DNA from: Pyrenophora tritici-repentis
Lineage: Eukaryota; Ascomycota; Dothideomycetes; Pleosporales; Pleosporaceae
Length of the DNA: 64,000 bases
Assembly: GCF_003171515.1 (NCBI RefSeq)
Contig: NC_089393.1
Span: 434,001-498,000 of the forward strand
Direction of reading: 5' to 3'
The notes under the pieces were generated by a model that searched no databases, was not told the DNA's origin, and saw only the letters and a list, made by a program, of their open reading frames with translations. Below, in pieces: positions 1 through 11,196 of the stretch (its first letter is position 1; each line of letters starts with the position of its first letter). The position numbers and the translations under genes are program-made.

Positions 1-1
1 A

Positions 2-2593
2 GTGTTTCCCCGTATCCTTACCGGGCGTGCAGAGACGTTCTACATACAGGTTGTAGAGAGAGATGATAGCTTTGCTGATGCGTACATGGCAATCAAAAAC
101 CACTTCGACCATGACGTCCATCACCAGCACTACTACACAGACTGGACGACTACAACCTTCGCTCGCACCCGCGCAGAGAACCCTGATAAGGGACTACACG
201 AGGTTCTGCAGATCCTGCTTGACAAGCTGCAGCTATGCCAGCGTGCCCTTGGCAAGAACTTTGAGGGTGAGGATGCCCTCCGCACTACGGTCATCAATGC
301 CTGCCGAGGAGTACCAGAACTTGAGATGGCACTGTTCAAGCCAGCCACAATCTGTGAAGGACTCTTCTCAGATCTACGATCCGCAGTGGAAACACACCTA
401 GCATGGCAACACACCGCCCAGTTGGTCACAGAAGATCAATACTACCTAGACCGCCGATACAACGGCAATGGAAGGATCCGAGGTGGATCTCGAGGTGGAG
501 GAGGATTCAGAGGCGGATCCAGAGGAGCATACCGAGGAGGCGAGCAGCGCGACGACAACGGACGAGGATTCAAGCCACGTTGGAGGAAGAAATGCTTTGT
601 TTGCCGGAAGGAAGGATGCTGGTCTACCAACCACACAGATAAAGAGCGCAAAGATGCCCGTGCGCAGTTCTTCTCTACGCTATACTTTACAGGTGCACAG
701 CCCCCTGAGGACTTCTCCGTACATCTTGCAGAATACGAAGGGATCGAGCACACCAGCCAGTACAATCAGAGAGGCTGGAGAGAGGAGGAAGACTGCGAGG
801 ATGACGAGGATGACGACGTCGCGGAAGCACATTCTGAACACCAGTTCTTCAAGGAGCAATGCCTTGCAGACCAGGCGTTCTTGCATCATATCTCGGGCGA
901 CGACATATACAGCCGAGACGCGCCGTCAGCACCAGCATCGCAGTTCCTGCTTGAGGACCGCTACACACGATCTGTGTACCAAGGAATCCTACCAGATACA
1001 GGCGCTGCAAACGTATCCACGGTCGGCAAGGAGCAATACCTCGCACTTACGAGAGAAGATCCGACGGTTAAGTTAGACACATCTACAGCAGGGAAAGCGT
1101 CTATTAAATTCGGAAAAGGCGAGGCTACAGCGTCGATTGGCACCGTGCAGGTCTCTACGGAGATCGGAAAAATCAACTTCGAAGTGCTCGAGGCGCCTAC
1201 GCCGTTCTTGCTATGCCTTGCAGACATGGACCGCTTAAAGGTATACTTCAACAATACGACAGACGAGCTGGTTCAGGATGACGTACACATCCCGGTGATT
1301 CGCAAATGGGGACATCCTTGGTTCCATCTAAACAAGAGAGAGAGAGCAACTATGTTCCTAACGGAGACAGAATTGCGACGGCTCCATCGACGGTTTGGAC
1401 ACCCAGCTGTTACGCGACTAGTCAAACTCTTAAAGGATGCTGGCCATAACGACTTCGAAGAAAGAACCCTAGAAGAAGTCACTAAGTTCTGCCACCACTG
1501 CCAGCTCCACAGCTCCGCGCCGCGCCGATTCAAATTCACTCTTAAGGATGATCACCACTTCAACTATGAGATCCTGGTGGACGTAATGTACCTAAGCAAC
1601 AAACCTGTACTGCATGTGGTCGATTCCTCAACAGCGTTTCAAGGCGCGAGGTTCCTCAGCGCTATCTCAGCTAAAGAAACATGGCAAGCACTGCGGATAC
1701 TATGGATCGACACCTACCAGGGACCACCCGACATCATCACGCATGATGCAGGTACTAACTTCGCGAGCGCAGAGTTCCGCGCAGAAGCAAAGATCATGGG
1801 AGTCACATGCAAGCAAGTACCTACGGAGGCGCACTGGTCTATCGGCAAAACTGAGAGGTACCATGCCCCTCTACGCCGGGCATGGGACATACTCCATGCA
1901 GAACTCACTGACACTATGTCCGACGACGCGATTCTCCAGATGGCTGTGAAGGCTGTTAACGATACTGCTGGCCCTGATGGACTAGTCCCGACGTTACTAG
2001 TCTTTGGAGCGTACCCACGAATGACTGCAGAGTCACCGCCATCACCATCAATGGTCAAACGCAGCGAGGCTATTCAAAAGGCGACGAAAGCCCTGCGCAA
2101 GCTCACTGCAGAGCGCCAAGTTGCAGACGCCTTGAACACCCGCAATGGACCAGCCACTGCAGACATGCTCGCGCTCCCACTCCAGAGCGAAGTCTTAGTA
2201 TGGAGAGAGAGTGATGGCTGGAATGGCCCGTACAAGATCGCCAGTACAGATGGCCACAACATCACTGTCGACATGGTTAATGGTCCAGCGACATTCAGAT
2301 CAACTGTCGTTAAGCCATACTACAGACCAGACCACCTGTGGAGCGACCCTGATGCGCCACACGCGCCGAATGAGCCGAATGAGCCGCACGAGCCGATAGC
2401 AGTACCTCCGGCAGCGCAACCACGTAGAAGAGGCCGCCCTCCAGGGTCAAAGAACAAGCGGAAGGCGCACGCGTACATCACCAAGAAGGAGCAGGACGAT
2501 CTTGAGCTAGCTATCAAGCTACGGAACGATGGCGTGATCACAACCTCAGGCGCCCCTTTGAAGCGTCTGATGACCAAGAGATCAGCGACCTAG
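2..2593 (+). CDS. Copia Gag-protease-integrase polyprotein (5' partial)
   Basis: Polyprotein of a Ty1/copia retrotransposon, open from the window edge for 863 codons. The N-terminal ~140 residues resemble copia gag of the UBN2 type. A Gly/Arg-rich RGG stretch (about 157-185) and a CX2CX4CX4H zinc-knuckle-like motif near residue 197 follow. The aspartic protease signature DTGAA is at D332. A GAG-pre-integrase HHCC motif lies around 455-500. The integrase core shows D527, D582 and E618; the last two are spaced exactly as D(35)E. The C-terminal ~90 residues are Pro/Glu- and Lys-rich. The frame terminates at the TAG at 2591, whereas the RT segment continues in the -1 frame from about 2555. In related elements gag-pol is one long frame, so the last ~13 residues here are probably off-frame. 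Confidence 0.9.
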   Translation: MFPRILTGRAETFYIQVVERDDSFADAYMAIKNHFDHDVHHQHYYTDWTTTTFARTRAENPDKGLHEVLQILLDKLQLCQRALGKNFEGEDALRTTVINACRGVPELEMALFKPATICEGLFSDLRSAVETHLAWQHTAQLVTEDQYYLDRRYNGNGRIRGGSRGGGGFRGGSRGAYRGGEQRDDNGRGFKPRWRKKCFVCRKEGCWSTNHTDKERKDARAQFFSTLYFTGAQPPEDFSVHLAEYEGIEHTSQYNQRGWREEEDCEDDEDDDVAEAHSEHQFFKEQCLADQAFLHHISGDDIYSRDAPSAPASQFLLEDRYTRSVYQGILPDTGAANVSTVGKEQYLALTREDPTVKLDTSTAGKASIKFGKGEATASIGTVQVSTEIGKINFEVLEAPTPFLLCLADMDRLKVYFNNTTDELVQDDVHIPVIRKWGHPWFHLNKRERATMFLTETELRRLHRRFGHPAVTRLVKLLKDAGHNDFEERTLEEVTKFCHHCQLHSSAPRRFKFTLKDDHHFNYEILVDVMYLSNKPVLHVVDSSTAFQGARFLSAISAKETWQALRILWIDTYQGPPDIITHDAGTNFASAEFRAEAKIMGVTCKQVPTEAHWSIGKTERYHAPLRRAWDILHAELTDTMSDDAILQMAVKAVNDTAGPDGLVPTLLVFGAYPRMTAESPPSPSMVKRSEAIQKATKALRKLTAERQVADALNTRNGPATADMLALPLQSEVLVWRESDGWNGPYKIASTDGHNITVDMVNGPATFRSTVVKPYYRPDHLWSDPDAPHAPNEPNEPHEPIAVPPAAQPRRRGRPPGSKNKRKAHAYITKKEQDDLELAIKLRNDGVITTSGAPLKRLMTKRSAT

Positions 2594-4110
2594 TAGGTCG
2601 TGGAGTCTTCAAGTTTGAGCAATACGACGAGAGGCTACACAGCAAGATCCGGATCTTTAAGTCACGCCTAGTACGTGAGGTCAAGGGAAAGACAACTAAG
2701 CCTTATGAGAAATCCCGTCTGGTTATCCAAGGCTACCAAGACTATGGCAAGGAGGCTATCTTAACGCAGTCGCCAACCATCCAGCGATGTAGCCAGCGCC
2801 TGATTATGTCGCTGGCGCCTGGGCTAGTACAAAGCGGCATGAGCGTTGAGCTACGTGATATTACGCAGGCATACCCACAGGCTCAGACAACACTGAAGAG
2901 GACGATACTCGCACACCTCCCTACCGAGCTGGTACATCGATATCCAGAAGGCACGATACTCCACGTGATCAAGCCACTATATGGGATCGCGGAGGCAGGA
3001 GTCCACTGGTGGACAACATATCACGGACACCACTGCAAGGAACTAGATATGTCAACATCTACGTACGACCCATGCCTGTTGATCACGAACAGCGACGACG
3101 CAGACGTCTTCGGCATCGTCGGTATGCAGACAGACGACACCCTCATGCTCGGAACGACCGCGTTCTTATCACGCGAAGAGAAAAAGATCCAGAAGGCGCA
3201 GTTTAGATCAAAACCAAAGGCTATGCTGACACCAGAGGTGCAGTTAGACTTTAATGGATGTACACTTACGATGGACGCCAGCAGAGTCTTAATCCTCAGG
3301 CAGAAAGGACAAGGAGGAAGGATCAGGCTTGTTGATATTAGGGCACCCGACCGCGCGCAACAGTACACCGAGCAACGCGCCCGCGGAGCGTACATCGCAT
3401 CAACATGCCAACCAGAGGCATCATTTGATCTGTCCGTAGCTGCTCAAGCGCAGCAACCATCAGACGAGGACATTAAGGCACTCAACAAGCGCCTGAAATG
3501 GCAGATGGAGAATCTCACTCGTGGCCTACGCTACGTCACTGTCAACCTTACGGAGGCTAAGTTGATAGTCTTTGTAGACGGCTCCTTTGCCAACAACAAG
3601 GACCTCAGCTCACAGCTAGGCTTTGTCCTCATGCTCGTCAACGAGTCCATTGGCGCCAACACCTTCACAATACAAGGCAACGTGATCCACTACAGCTCTA
3701 CAAAGTGCAAGCGCATCACACGGAGCGTACTGGCCTCAGAGATCTACGGCATGGTCAACGGCTTTGACATAGGCATCGCGGTTGCAACCACGCTAAGGAT
3801 AGTTACAGAACGACTTGGACTACCTGCAATTCCCTTGGTTATCTGTACAGACTCGTACTCCTTGTACGAGTGCCTAGTAAAGCTTGGGACAACGAAGGAG
3901 AAGCGCCTCATGATCGATATTATGGCGCTGCGCCAATCATATGAGCGTCGCGAGATCACGGAGATCCGCTGGATCAATGGCGAAGACAATCCTGCAGACG
4001 CCTTCACGAAGGCATCGCCAAACCGCGCTCTTGAACGCTTTATTGACGGCAATAAGCTGACAGTCCGAGTAGATGGATGGGTGCAGAGGCCAACAAGCTT
4101 TGATGTTTAA
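2506..4110 (+). CDS. Copia reverse transcriptase-RNase H (frame-shifted)
   Basis: This is the RT/RNase H half of the copia polyprotein, open in the -1 frame relative to the integrase half. Sense coding probably begins about 2557. The first Met (2806) is internal to the RT domain, so it is not a real start. Visible RT motifs are DITQAYPQ (metal-binding Asp), LYGIAEAG, and QTDDT, the fungal-copia form of the YVDD box. RNase H shows FVDGSF, SEIYG and CTDSYSL acidic motifs plus the typical NPADAFTK C-terminal motif. No other stop or frameshift interrupts it. It could be expressed only by -1 frameshifting or from a sister copy in trans. Confidence 0.88.
   Translation, partial: ASYQATERWRDHNLRRPFEASDDQEISDLVGRGVFKFEQYDERLHSKIRIFKSRLVREVKGKTTKPYEKSRLVIQGYQDYGKEAILTQSPTIQRCSQRLIMSLAPGLVQSGMSVELRDITQAYPQAQTTLKRTILAHLPTELVHRYPEGTILHVIKPLYGIAEAGVHWWTTYHGHHCKELDMSTSTYDPCLLITNSDDADVFGIVGMQTDDTLMLGTTAFLSREEKKIQKAQFRSKPKAMLTPEVQLDFNGCTLTMDASRVLILRQKGQGGRIRLVDIRAPDRAQQYTEQRARGAYIASTCQPEASFDLSVAAQAQQPSDEDIKALNKRLKWQMENLTRGLRYVTVNLTEAKLIVFVDGSFANNKDLSSQLGFVLMLVNESIGANTFTIQGNVIHYSSTKCKRITRSVLASEIYGMVNGFDIGIAVATTLRIVTERLGLPAIPLVICTDSYSLYECLVKLGTTKEKRLMIDIMALRQSYERREITEIRWINGEDNPADAFTKASPNRALERFIDGNKLTVRVDGWVQRPTSFDV
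2554..2560 (+). other. Frame break with slippery-type heptamer
   Basis: The integrase frame reads ggc-gcc-cct-ttg here. Protein continuity (TTSGAP then FEASDDQEI) requires moving to the -1 frame at exactly this point. The heptamer C-CCT-TTG fits the X-XXY-YYZ shape of -1 slippery sites. A 6-bp stem with a 3-nt loop (CGACCT at 2586-2591, AGGTCG at 2595-2600) lies downstream and contains the TAG stop in its loop. The spacer of about 25 nt is longer than usual. A one-base loss from the C run is the simpler explanation. Confidence 0.5.
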
Positions 4111-4175
4111 TGCTATACACTGTCACTACCGATACAAGCAGAGTTACTAGCTATCCAGAAAGAAAAGACTTCCAG

Positions 4176-4528
4176 TGTCGGATCGTGAGTATCGGTAGAG
4201 ACGTCGGCTGCTGGACACTTCGGCCCGACTTCGGCCCACCTTGCGCAAGAGCTTAGGTATACCTTCGTAGCACCTATGTTCGTAGATATCAATTAGAACC
4301 ACCGAACAGAATGCATTCCTAGTTATCGTTATTTCCCTTTACGCACTTAGTGCAAAGCCAACCAACAGGCACGCTTATATGCGCTTTTAAACTTTGTAGA
4401 TACCCATGTACGTACAAGGGTATAAGATTGTTCTTTTCCGATGCCTCTGCTTGACAGAGAAATAAAGAAGAAGAAGAAGAAGAAGAAGAAGAAGAAGAAG
4501 AAGAAGAAGAAGAAGAAGGGATTTCACA
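4176..4528 (+). repeat. Candidate 3' LTR of the copia element
   Basis: Follows the RNase H stop by 65 bp and a purine-rich tract. It starts TGTCGG and ends TTCACA, satisfying the TG...CA rule. It contains an AATAAA signal at 4461-4466, immediately before an 18-unit AAG run, as would be expected near the R/U5 part of an LTR. The 5' LTR is outside the window, so the boundaries are inferred. Confidence 0.45.
4465..4518 (+). repeat. (AAG)18 microsatellite
   Basis: Eighteen uninterrupted AAG units directly after AATAAA, inside the candidate LTR. The opposite-strand poly-Ser reading frame is an artefact of this repeat. Confidence 0.97.
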
Positions 4529-5667
4529 GGTTTCGAAGAGTGTTATGACATTTAGGAGGTAGATGCATAAACAAGCGTGTGTCATGTGTACATGTAGCTT
4601 AGATTAGATAACAACGTCATGCATGTACCGTTAAATCCATAGAAAAGTTTCTGTTCTGGCAGAACCGCATAGAAGGGTTATAGAGATATCATCCTATAAC
4701 GGAGACAGTACATAAAGAGTACGTGTATAACGTTCGCTAGAGGGCGGTTACACACTAGGAGACAAGAGGGTGTGGTTTTAGAAAGCAGTGCCTTGATCAA
4801 CTGGAGCACATTGGTGAATATATCAGTTGGAGGATCTCGGTAACTTTGGTGGAGTAGATAATTTCTGTTACTAGTACGAGAGAGATACTTATCATTCAAC
4901 AACGCGCATCTCTACTACACTAAAAACCTACCGTCTGCCGTCTATTCAGAGTACTCGTAAGCGTAGCGACACTATAACCTAACGTATAATACACTATACC
5001 TATCTAATATCAATATCCAACTTCCCGCTTCACATCACCACCATCACTACCCCAGCCGATCCACACACCCGAACGCTCTAACATACCCATCGATCACATT
5101 CAGTCTACCTATCCACGCATTCCTTCTGGCTTCCTCTCTGCTTTTTTTGTTGAGCAAGTAGCGCAACACCTACTATACGGATATATTGGACGACGTTTCG
5201 CCTCGCCAAGAGGGGGTACCCATTGTCTCGGGAACGGGGCGATGTTGCAAAGTGTGTGCGAAATCTACGTCGCCGCATTGGATGTAAAAGCGGCGTTGTT
5301 GTATGCCACGGGCAATAATGTTGTTGTTGTATTTACCCCCCATCTTTGTTGATAACGTTTGAGGTTGCATATACGATACTGATGGCGATGCATGTTTACT
5401 TACCTCCGGTGGGTTAGGTGCCCGGGCGATGCACGCTAAGCCCGCTTTCAAACTAGCCACCTGGTCTTTCCCCCCTCCCCGGTCAAGCAAATCCCGAGCT
5501 TACCTCGTTTGGGCCACGTACGTACCTACGTACACATGTCAGCGGGGGGAGGGAGCTGCTTACCTAGGTACTGTTACTGTACCGTACCATATTATCAACG
5601 TCAACATCTAACGTGCATGCAAGCGAGTGTACCAAGCGACAGCCCGAGCCGTCAAACAGACGTCACA
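4529..5667. other. Intergenic, promoter side of the RUS-family gene
   Basis: No reading frame here has protein-like composition. The stretch 4990-5130 is pyrimidine/CA-rich, as in many fungal promoters. 5515-5595 holds short overlapping GTAC palindromes. I see no RNA gene. Confidence 0.5.
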
Positions 5668-7722
5668 ATGCCGTTCTACGAGATCATTGAGAAAGACGAG
5701 GCGGGTAATGTGACGGCGACGTATGTGCGTGATGATGCGGTGGGTAAGAAAGGAGCTGGAGCTGGAGGAGAGAGGGTTGATGTTATTGTATGTACACCTC
5801 CCCTCTACTTTCCGTATACCCTCTACAAGCTTGAAAGTTTAGATCATGGAGTTGTTACACCACCTTCTACACTTCATCCAATGCAGATACTACCACACCA
5901 TCTTCCAAGCTCATTCTTTGGCTAACCAAGCCCCGTCGTTACACGTAACAGGTACCGCAAGCGTCCAAAAATTATGCTCACCAACTCCTCGATGTCTTCT
6001 TACCCACGGGGTTTCCGGCGAGTGTGACAGATGATTATATTCATTATCAGATCTATGTATGTTTTGTACAATCCCATTCAACTTGTTCTTTTGAAAAGCC
6101 ACGAGAAGGACTTGAGGAATGGATGAGAATGCAAAGTTAATACATGTTTTTTTTTAGGATTCCCTGCAGGCGTTTTCATCGTCGATTGCGGGTATGTTGG
6201 CAAGTCGAGCCATCTTGGAAGGTATGTTTGTTTTGAACGATTTCTCTATTCTTTACTCTCTGTTTTTGTCATATTTTTTCTTTCTTTCTGTATGTTGTGG
6301 TCTTTTGTTTTTTCTTCTCGCCTATCTTGTAGGGTGCAATGTGTTGATTCCGTGTGATCATGAACCACACACACACACACACACACATGTCCAAAAGAAA
6401 CCCCCACTAAACAAACACACCTTCCGGACTTCCGTACATTGAAATCCAAATAATGAATAAAAACACAGGTGTCGGCGTCGGCGACTCGACAGCCACCCCC
6501 ACAACGGCACTCCTCCTCTCCGTTATCCAGACATCCGTCGGACAAATCGCCACGATCCTCTTCGCCCATCGGCTGGGCACAGCCCTGGAACCAGAGTGCA
6601 AAATGTATCGCTTAGCTGCTGACGTTTTCAACGACACAGCCATGGTACTGGATTGCCTATCGCCCGCCTTTCCCAAGTCGATTCGTGTGGCCGTGCTGAG
6701 CTTCTCGAGCTGTTTACGCGCACTATGCGGGGTTTGTGCCGGAAGTTCAAAGGCTAGCCTGAGTGCGCACTTTGCGCACAAAGGAAACTTGGGCGAGGTG
6801 AACGCAGTGAGTTGATTTTTCGCTCTATTTTTGGGATCTCATTATCGTTTGTTTTGTCGGTGTTGTTAAAAAGGGAGAGGGGCTGACCGTGCTGAGTAGA
6901 AAGACTCGAGCCAGGAGACGGTCATCTCGCTGTTAGGCATGCTCGTAAGTGTATCTCAAGTAAACTATTCACAGCCCTGTGCGCTGATGAACAGTCATAC
7001 AGGCAGGCAGCCTCGTTGTCTCACAGATTACCTCACCGCTCGCAACATGGGGCACTCTCATCCTCTTGCTCACCATTCACTTGGCCACAAACTACGCCGC
7101 CGTCCGAGCTGTCAACATGCACTGTCTGAACCGGCAACGCGCCAACATCCTGTTTAGTAACATGTTTCAACACGGCCTCGTACTAAGCCCACGAGACGTG
7201 TCCCAGCGCGAACGGGTCTTTGAGAGGGGCGGAGTGCTGCGCTGGTCTGACGACAAAGTACTAGGCAGGTGTAGCATAGGCGTCCCACTACAGCGATTAC
7301 TCAACCGGCTAGGCACGCCGCACCAGCAGACGGGCTCGCTCACACTCAAGTCAATGGAGATATCCGACCTTCTAGAAGTTTTTGCAAATGAAGCCTACAT
7401 ATTATTGCCGGCCTCGACTGCCGACGAAGCGCTGATTGTGCTCAAAGGAACATGCGAACCCATTGATCAAATCAAAGCATGGGCGCACGCACTGTTGTTG
7501 GCAAAGAGAAGGGAAGGCCTTGGATCAGCCGTTCTGGCGCGTAAGCCGGATGATGGATCCCATCGCCCGGCAATGGAGGGCCTCATATCTGAGCTGAGAG
7601 AGTCGCTGAAGGAAGTGCAGGCCCTGTTTGAGAGGTATGGAGACGAGATGAGGGGTAAGGGTTGGGATATGGGTGTTGCTGCCTTGGAGACACAGGCCGG
7701 GGTGCGGTTGCAGATTGATTGA
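5668..7722 (+). CDS. RUS family (DUF647) protein, six exons
   Basis: Member of the RUS/DUF647 family (root UVB sensitive; vitamin B6 photoprotection and homeostasis), whose members are membrane-associated; the fungal role is not established. My exon model is 5668-5787, 5952-6056, 6158-6221, 6469-6806, 6900-6944 and 7003-7722, giving 463 aa. Every junction keeps frame and uses GT-AG (donors GTATGT x3, GTGAGT, GTAAGT). Recognisable DUF647 blocks are LDVFLPTGFPASVTDDY, the glycine-rich ATPTTALLLSVIQTSVGQ, LGTALEPECKMYRLAADVFND, and the ALCGVCAGSSKASLSAHFA block followed by NLGEVNAKDSSQETV. The hydrophobic segments after TTALLL and at TLILLLTIHLA are possible membrane stretches. The start ATG precedes MPFYEII and sits in a CACAATG context. 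The C-terminal ~200 residues are the variable lobe. Intron 3 contains an (AC)n run. Confidence 0.86.
6366..6388 (+). repeat. (AC)n dinucleotide repeat in intron
   Basis: About 11 AC units inside intron 3 (6222-6468) of the RUS-family gene. Confidence 0.9.
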
Positions 7723-10700
7723 ATGACGACGGTTTTACTGCTTTCGAGGGTCTTGTGCTTGTGGTGATTTATTTGTTTATTTACTTGCCTTTTCCGGTCT
7801 TGCAATGACTGGCACACAAACGAAGACGAAAAGTAGGGGATTTGGACGGCGGAGCGTGACATGGAGAATCCCCGAGCAGTGTTTTTTTGGTGAGACAGGT
7901 GGGCCGGTGGTATGTCCACATGTGTGTGAGGCCCGTCGTGGGATCCAAGTCCAAACGTCGTGCTCGCTAAGGGAGATGGCTGACTCAAACCAGCAGCCGC
8001 ATAAGGATCGGCACAAGCATGTGTCTCTACGGCACATGTTTGAAGCAGTTTGATAGCCCCCAGCATTCGCTGTCGGCACCCATTTCACCCACCTTTTTGC
8101 TTCTTTTCTCAAATCATTCTTTCGGCTAGCGGGGTATCACAGACGGCGGCCATACGGTGATGGATCCGCATCCCAAGACAGGTTTCAGGTATATCTGGCA
8201 CCTTTGTTGTTGTGCCGGCCGCCAGAGCCGCAGCAATCAATACCTTGCTCGCGTCGCGCGCGCACGCTCCCGTCCAAGCTCTCTCCATGCGCGATCGTGG
8301 AGTTGTAAGCATGTCCATGCTTTGCGATGAATCCGGCCGTAGGGCTAAAATGCCAGGCCGTCATGTCTTTTCTGCGGTAATGAGGCCGTAATGCAACCAC
8401 GCGCAGCAACGTTGTCGGCTCGTACGAGGAAGATTAGGAACTCGGGTTCAACAGTTTGCAACGATGCACGTTGGCTAAAGGGCATCCCGAGGTCACGGTC
8501 GTTGGGATGTCAGTTGGCCGGTGAGGGTCAAAGAAAGAGAAAAAAAACATGCATTAAACAGCGCCACCATGCAAGGCGAGGGAATGTCGTTCCGAAGGTA
8601 GATGAGGCTCGAACAGGACTAATAGTGGAGCGGGTTACGCATATTTGTGCCAAGTCGCCATCTGGTTTCATCGATCGTGCTCAAACAGACGTGGGATGCG
8701 GCTAAAAAACAAAACCCCACGAAGCGGTGAAGCGGGTGAATCGCAGGCGTGTGCGAGAGAAGAGGCCCACCTGCAACGTCATGCTGTCTTGTCAAAGACA
8801 CCGAGCCTCACAGTGGGCACGACGAGTGCGGGCCGAATTTCTCGGTGCCGGTCTGGTTTTTTTTTTCGTTGTCGGCGGGTGCGTGCGTAGAGGTTAGCCG
8901 GGTAGTGACGGCCAGGACACGACAGGCAGGCGGCTTTGGACTTTCTAGAAAGCGCCACCAAGACGGCAGGCAGGTGCGACCAGGACGGCGCTTGGAGAGT
9001 GGCCGAAAACCCATCCTCAACAACATGGTCAGGCAGCGGGCTTTAGATGAAGAAGGCATGACAGGCGCAGGCGTTACGCTGGCCAGCCATGCAGCAATCA
9101 ATGGAGTCTATGGAGCGATCCACAGGCCAGCCGAAGCAGCGCGCGCGCCTAGACGGCTTCGGGTAAGATTCTGGAAGAAGAGCAGTGGTTCTGGAAGACT
9201 TCTGCCGCGTATACGGGGGGAGGGGGATGCGAGTGCGAGGGACTTTGGCAGGGATGGCATGGGGAGGATGAGGTGAGAGATGAGTGGGCGGGATTTTGTG
9301 GAACGTCAGCATGTTGCGTTTGGACCGCGATGTGCAACCGTGATGGGCGAAACCGTCAGTCTGAGAGTTGTGTGTTTGCCAGATGCGGCGGCCCACGGGC
9401 GGGTGCATGTTGCACTTGGGACTGTGATGGCTGAGGTGCAGCGTGTGTCAGTCTGTGGCTACGACACTCAGGCAGAGATTAGGGAAAGGACGCGGACGCG
9501 TTTGACCCCAGGCTTCAGGCCAAGGCCAAGCAAAGGCCTACAGGTGCTGGCGTGATTGGCAATGGGAAGCTGGTGGTGACATGCGTGCATGGGTCAACTA
9601 TCTACTGCTATGTACACTTTAGCTACGTGGTGTGTAGGTCAAAGGTCATTGTGGGTGTTTTGTTGGTAATAGGTTGGTAAGGCGTGATTGTTGATGGGGT
9701 AAGGTAGAGAGTCGGATCGATGTACCTTCCTTTGTTGTAGTGGGTAGAGGGTCATAGGGTGGATTAGTCGCTCAAAAATCGGCTTGGGGCCGTCGTTTGC
9801 GGGCTTGCTGTCGCGCCATGTGTCGCAGACCAGCACGACGGCAGTGCGCGACAAGTACGACATGGCCAGGTGTTGGGCAACCAGGACAACAAAGGGCTAT
9901 CAAGGACTCGAAAGGGAAGTAAGTGGGTGGTGAGTGGTGGGTGCTGGGTGCTGGGTGCTGGGTGGTGAAGGCGTGGTGCACTTTGTTGATGGCGACGCAA
10001 TCTGGTAGTTATCGTCACCCTCTCAGCGCCGAGCTGACACAGAGGGCCGCCGTCGGACAAGGCTGTGGGCCAAGCCAATCTATGCACGCAGAGGTAGTGC
10101 CGGGAGTCGGGGCCAGATGGGAATGGTGCAGCCGACAGTTGTGTGGGCGGAGGGGAGGGGCGGAGAGTCGGAGGAAGAAGAGTGTGGCCGAATCTGACAT
10201 GTAGTGAAAGAGGGAGGGAGTGGGAGAGAGAGTGGTTCGCCATGACATGATATTTCGACGACAGACGACATGGTCGACTCACTCCGCTGTGGCTGTCTAC
10301 TACTACTACTACTACTACTACCACTACTATACTACTGCACTGCGCTGAGCATGTCTAGCAGGGCTAGACATTGGGCGGCCAGCAGACACAGACACTGGCT
10401 CTCTTCTTGGTGGCAAATGGATAGCAGGGGGCGGTTTCGGCAAGCATCAGGATTCAGTCGCGTCTTGAGGCTAGGGCTAGGGCGTGCGTCTTCCAGAAGA
10501 CGCACTGGACGTCAGTGACGAATGAGTGCATTTGCACGACTGGCCGCTTTTAGGGGAGGCCGTGGGCCCCGACTAGCAGCTTGCAGCTAGCGGGCTAGCG
10601 GGCTAGCGTACGAGGGACGAGGGTGGCTTCTTTGGTGTCCTCAGCCATGGGCCCTCGTCGACAGCCCATGGCCAAACCGGTGGTGGAGCCCTGGCGTGTG

Positions 10701-11196
10701 CGTCCTGACTGAGCTTTCTGCCCAAGCATTGACCCAAGACCGCCGCTCCCTGACTCTCCACACTGCCTCTCAAAACCACGCCGAGCCGCACCTGTCCACA
10801 CCCACGTCCGCAGTCCTGACGCATACACGTCTGAACGTCTCACCACGCCTAGTCACCCAATCCAAGACCCACCCGGACACGACCCTCACCGACCAGGACA
10901 CACGGCACTGCTACTATATACCCGACCTAACCCTTCCCAACACCCACGACACTCTTCGGATTTTGGCCCTGTTGTCTTGCGAAAGCTAGTTCCTGCTTCG
11001 ATCAAACAGCAAATGCTGCTCCAGTCGCTTCGCTGATTGAACCCTACCATTCTTTGTTCCAGACACCGGGTTCGCTGAACCTCGTGCCCGAGTCGTCACG
11101 CTGGCGCAACAACTGCAACTCTGTTCCTGTGAAGGCTTCGACGAGCAGAGTAGGAAGAACGCCCGCCGCGTCTACAAACAGTTCTGGCGCAGCGTC
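7723..11196. other. Long gene-free stretch upstream of the RGS gene
   Basis: 3.5 kb in which all frames on both strands look random (Arg/His/Cys/Pro-rich, no domains, mutually overlapping). Visible structure is a GGGTGCT tandem at about 9936-9962, a (CTA)n run near 10297-10336 and a TATA-like CTATATA near 10914. The 200 bp before 11197 are open in the RGS frame (no stop after 10989), so an upstream exon or longer N-terminus is possible. Otherwise probably regulatory/5' leader. Confidence 0.45.
10297..10336 (+). repeat. (CTA/TAC)n microsatellite
   Basis: A run of TAC/CTA triplets with two interruptions. On the opposite strand it produces a spurious poly-Val frame. Confidence 0.9.

Larger units (their letters stand above)
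1..4528 (+). mobile_element. Ty1/copia LTR retrotransposon, 3' part
   Basis: The window opens inside a Ty1/copia element. The domain order is gag, CCHC-like knuckle, protease, GAG-pre-integrase, integrase, RT and RNase H, which is the copia order (integrase before RT). The 5' LTR and gag start lie upstream of the window. The coding part is open for 863 codons in one frame and about 535 in the next, separated by a single frame break near 2555, so the copy is young or recently damaged. A purine-rich tract at 4157-4168 (polypurine-tract-like) precedes a candidate 3' LTR that starts with TG at 4176 and could end with CA at 4528. The 3' limit is inferred, because no second LTR is available for comparison. 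Confidence 0.88.

Noticed and set aside
8749..9276. 175-codon plus-strand frame in the RGS upstream region
   Set aside because: Arg/Gly-rich, no domain, competing frames on the other strand; looks like GC-rich chance ORF.
9764..10324. 186-codon minus-strand frame
   Set aside because: Starts in a (CTA)n repeat giving poly-Val, then Pro/His/Ser-rich random sequence; overlaps other frames equally long.
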